Below are positions 18,823 to 20,058 of a stretch of DNA of 20,058 nt, piece by piece. Where the stretch lies: positions 1 through 20,058 of IMG/VR virus record IMGVR_UViG_3300027797_000188; one strand, given 5' to 3'. Origin of the DNA: a virus. The notes under the pieces are model-generated. The model did not search any database. It was not told the origin of the DNA and saw nothing but the letters and a program-made list of their open reading frames with translations. The translations under genes and the position numbers were made by a program. Within the stretch, counting starts at the first letter, position 1. Every line of letters starts with the position of its first letter.

Positions 18823-19194
18823 ATGGCAAAAAAACCTCGTCACATTCTTGGCTACTTAAATGACCCTTCCACATGGGACAGGGCTGCGTTTGAGACTGCT
18901 ATTCGCGCTGAAGTCGAAGCCTCGACAGGAACTCTCACGGCATCAGATGAACTGCTGGTTGGTGCGTTGGTCATTACTGTTGACAGTATGCTGACAGCAG
19001 AAATCAACATTCGTGAGCAAGGCCACACGTTTACTTACAACTCAGGTGATGCCACAAGTCCTTGGTACAAGATCCGCACTGAGATGGCTGACAAGGCTGT
19101 AAAGATGCTTGCAGAACTTGGCCTAGTTGCCCGTGGTCGCCCGAAGTTGAAAGCCAAAGTGAGTGATGTAGATGAGCTATTCGCCACTGCTTAA
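18823..19194 (+). CDS. terS: Terminase small subunit, P27 family
   Basis: A 123-residue protein of the P27-type small terminases, which recognise the packaging site and deliver DNA to the large subunit. It has a basic start (MAKKPRHILGYLNDPSTW) and a helix with SDELLVGALVITVDSML. The family-type centre is INIREQGHTFTY, then SPWYKIRTEMADKAVKMLAE and LGLVARGRPKLKAK. The ATG at 18823 has AGGA 9 nt upstream; an in-frame start at 18745 would add 26 residues without homology and lacks a ribosome-binding site. It overlaps the large terminase by 23 bases. Confidence 0.82.
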   Translation: MAKKPRHILGYLNDPSTWDRAAFETAIRAEVEASTGTLTASDELLVGALVITVDSMLTAEINIREQGHTFTYNSGDATSPWYKIRTEMADKAVKMLAELGLVARGRPKLKAKVSDVDELFATA

Positions 19195-20058
19195 CCCTGC
19201 GTTTGAGTATGCGGTAGCGGTGACTCGGGGTGACATTGCAGCGTGTGAGGATGTCAAACTGGCTTGCCAACGGTTCTTGGATATGGTCGAACGTAAGGAT
19301 GCGGCTTACGAGTTTGTACCTGCCAAGGCTGAACACATCCTCAAATTCGTCAAATTCTGCCGCCATGTCAAAGGGCCAGATGCCGGGAAGCCAATTGAAC
19401 TACAGCCTTTTCAGGTTATGTACTTGGCTGGCGTTTATGGTTTTAGGGACAGGCGTGACCACACGTTTCGTTGGGTAACAGATGTCATTTTGTTCGTGCC
19501 TAGAAAATCTGGCAAAACAACCATTGCGTCCATCATTGCGCTGTATGAGTTGCAGTTTGGTGATGCTGGTGCTGAAGTGTTTACTCTGGCTACCAACAGG
19601 GATCAGGCGAGTATTTGCTTTGATTCGTCCAAGGCCATCGTAGAGAATATGAGGCCAGAGTTGGGAGCTAAGTTTATTGCTTATCGCAGTGAACTAAAAA
19701 AGGCTGGCGACTCTATTTCTACCTACCGTGCGCTGTCACGGGAAAACAGGAAGACAGGTGACGGTAAAAACCCGTCTTGCGCCATGATTGACGAGGCGGC
19801 TCAGATTACTGAGAGACAGTCAATTGAGGTGTTGCATTCGGGCATGGGCGCTCGTAAGAACCCGCTGCGTATGTACTTGACCACTGCCAGCTTTACTAAG
19901 GAAACCAAATTCTTTGAAGACCTTTCACACTTCCGTAGCGTGTTGCGTGGCGCTGCTGCTGATAGCTATCGCTGGTTTGGTTTACTCTATAGCATTGATC
20001 CCGGCGACAATTGGGCTGATCCTGCGGTTTGGGGCAAAGCTAACCCGATGCTTGGTGT
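19172..20058 (+). CDS. terL: Terminase large subunit, HK97-type (5' part; runs off the window)
   Basis: The first 295 residues are present; the rest lies past the right edge. The ATPase part is clear: Q motif region IELQPFQVMYLAGVYG (75-90), Walker A VPRKSGKTT (109-117), and Walker B/catalytic CAMIDEAAQ (203-211) with Asp207-Glu208. The TTAS coupling motif follows at 237-240. The C-terminal RNase-H-like nuclease is not yet reached. This motor packages DNA into proheads and, with TerS and probably the HNH protein, cuts concatemers. The start within terS has weak Shine-Dalgarno support. Confidence 0.93.
   Translation, partial: MSYSPLLNPAFEYAVAVTRGDIAACEDVKLACQRFLDMVERKDAAYEFVPAKAEHILKFVKFCRHVKGPDAGKPIELQPFQVMYLAGVYGFRDRRDHTFRWVTDVILFVPRKSGKTTIASIIALYELQFGDAGAEVFTLATNRDQASICFDSSKAIVENMRPELGAKFIAYRSELKKAGDSISTYRALSRENRKTGDGKNPSCAMIDEAAQITERQSIEVLHSGMGARKNPLRMYLTTASFTKETKFFEDLSHFRSVLRGAAADSYRWFGLLYSIDPGDNWADPAVWGKANPMLG

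Overview
The window is about half of the genome of a tailed double-stranded DNA phage (Caudoviricetes) of a Gram-negative bacterium. The evidence is an HK97-type large terminase with a P27-type small terminase, a tail fibre ending in an S74 self-cleaving chaperone domain, a GH19 endolysin with a holin group, a signal-peptide lipoprotein, and an early region with ERF, NinB and a DnaT-like protein. DnaA boxes match TTATNCACA and Shine-Dalgarno sites are mostly AGGAG. No integrase, repressor, tRNA, IS element or CRISPR array was seen. The host cannot be named from the sequence; an aquatic proteobacterium is my guess only. The terminase genes run off the right edge while late tail genes start the left edge, so the assembly is probably circular or cut at an arbitrary point.

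Layout. (1) 10-7418, plus strand: late genes. Two structural proteins and a 971-residue tail fibre precede a tightly overlapped lysis block: a DUF7936-like protein, a lipoprotein, an XhlA-like 59-aa protein, a 32-aa membrane peptide, two single-membrane-span proteins, a 3-TM holin and a GH19 endolysin. (2) 7394-10039, minus strand: early DNA metabolism, with DUF3310, MazG-like, a small basic protein, a winged-helix protein, an SSB-tailed protein, ERF annealase and three micro-proteins, ending tail-to-tail against the endolysin. (3) 10145-14866, plus strand: replication and recombination, divergent from block 2. It holds a replisome organizer, VRR-NUC-like nuclease, NinB, Ref-like HNH nuclease, many small start-stop-coupled genes and a DUF5856-like protein, and closes with a clear intrinsic terminator. 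(4) 14948-15303: a non-coding island with direct repeats, palindromes and an 83-nt stretch without T. (5) 15304-17835, minus strand: an accessory operon of nine small genes, one Gp88-like and the rest unrecognised, with its own terminator. Every gene has a Shine-Dalgarno core exactly 8 nt before its ATG. (6) 17840-18143: a control or origin region with four perfect DnaA boxes. (7) 18144-20058, plus strand: HNH endonuclease, small terminase and large terminase (cut by the window end).

How it fits together. Blocks 2 and 3 diverge from about 10040-10144 and supply nucleotide-pool control, ssDNA annealing and binding, replication start and junction processing. Block 7 starts packaging and leads into the off-window head and tail genes that return in block 1. 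The parts least explained by known phage biology are the block 5 operon, the non-coding island at its 3' end and the DnaA-box region at its 5' end.
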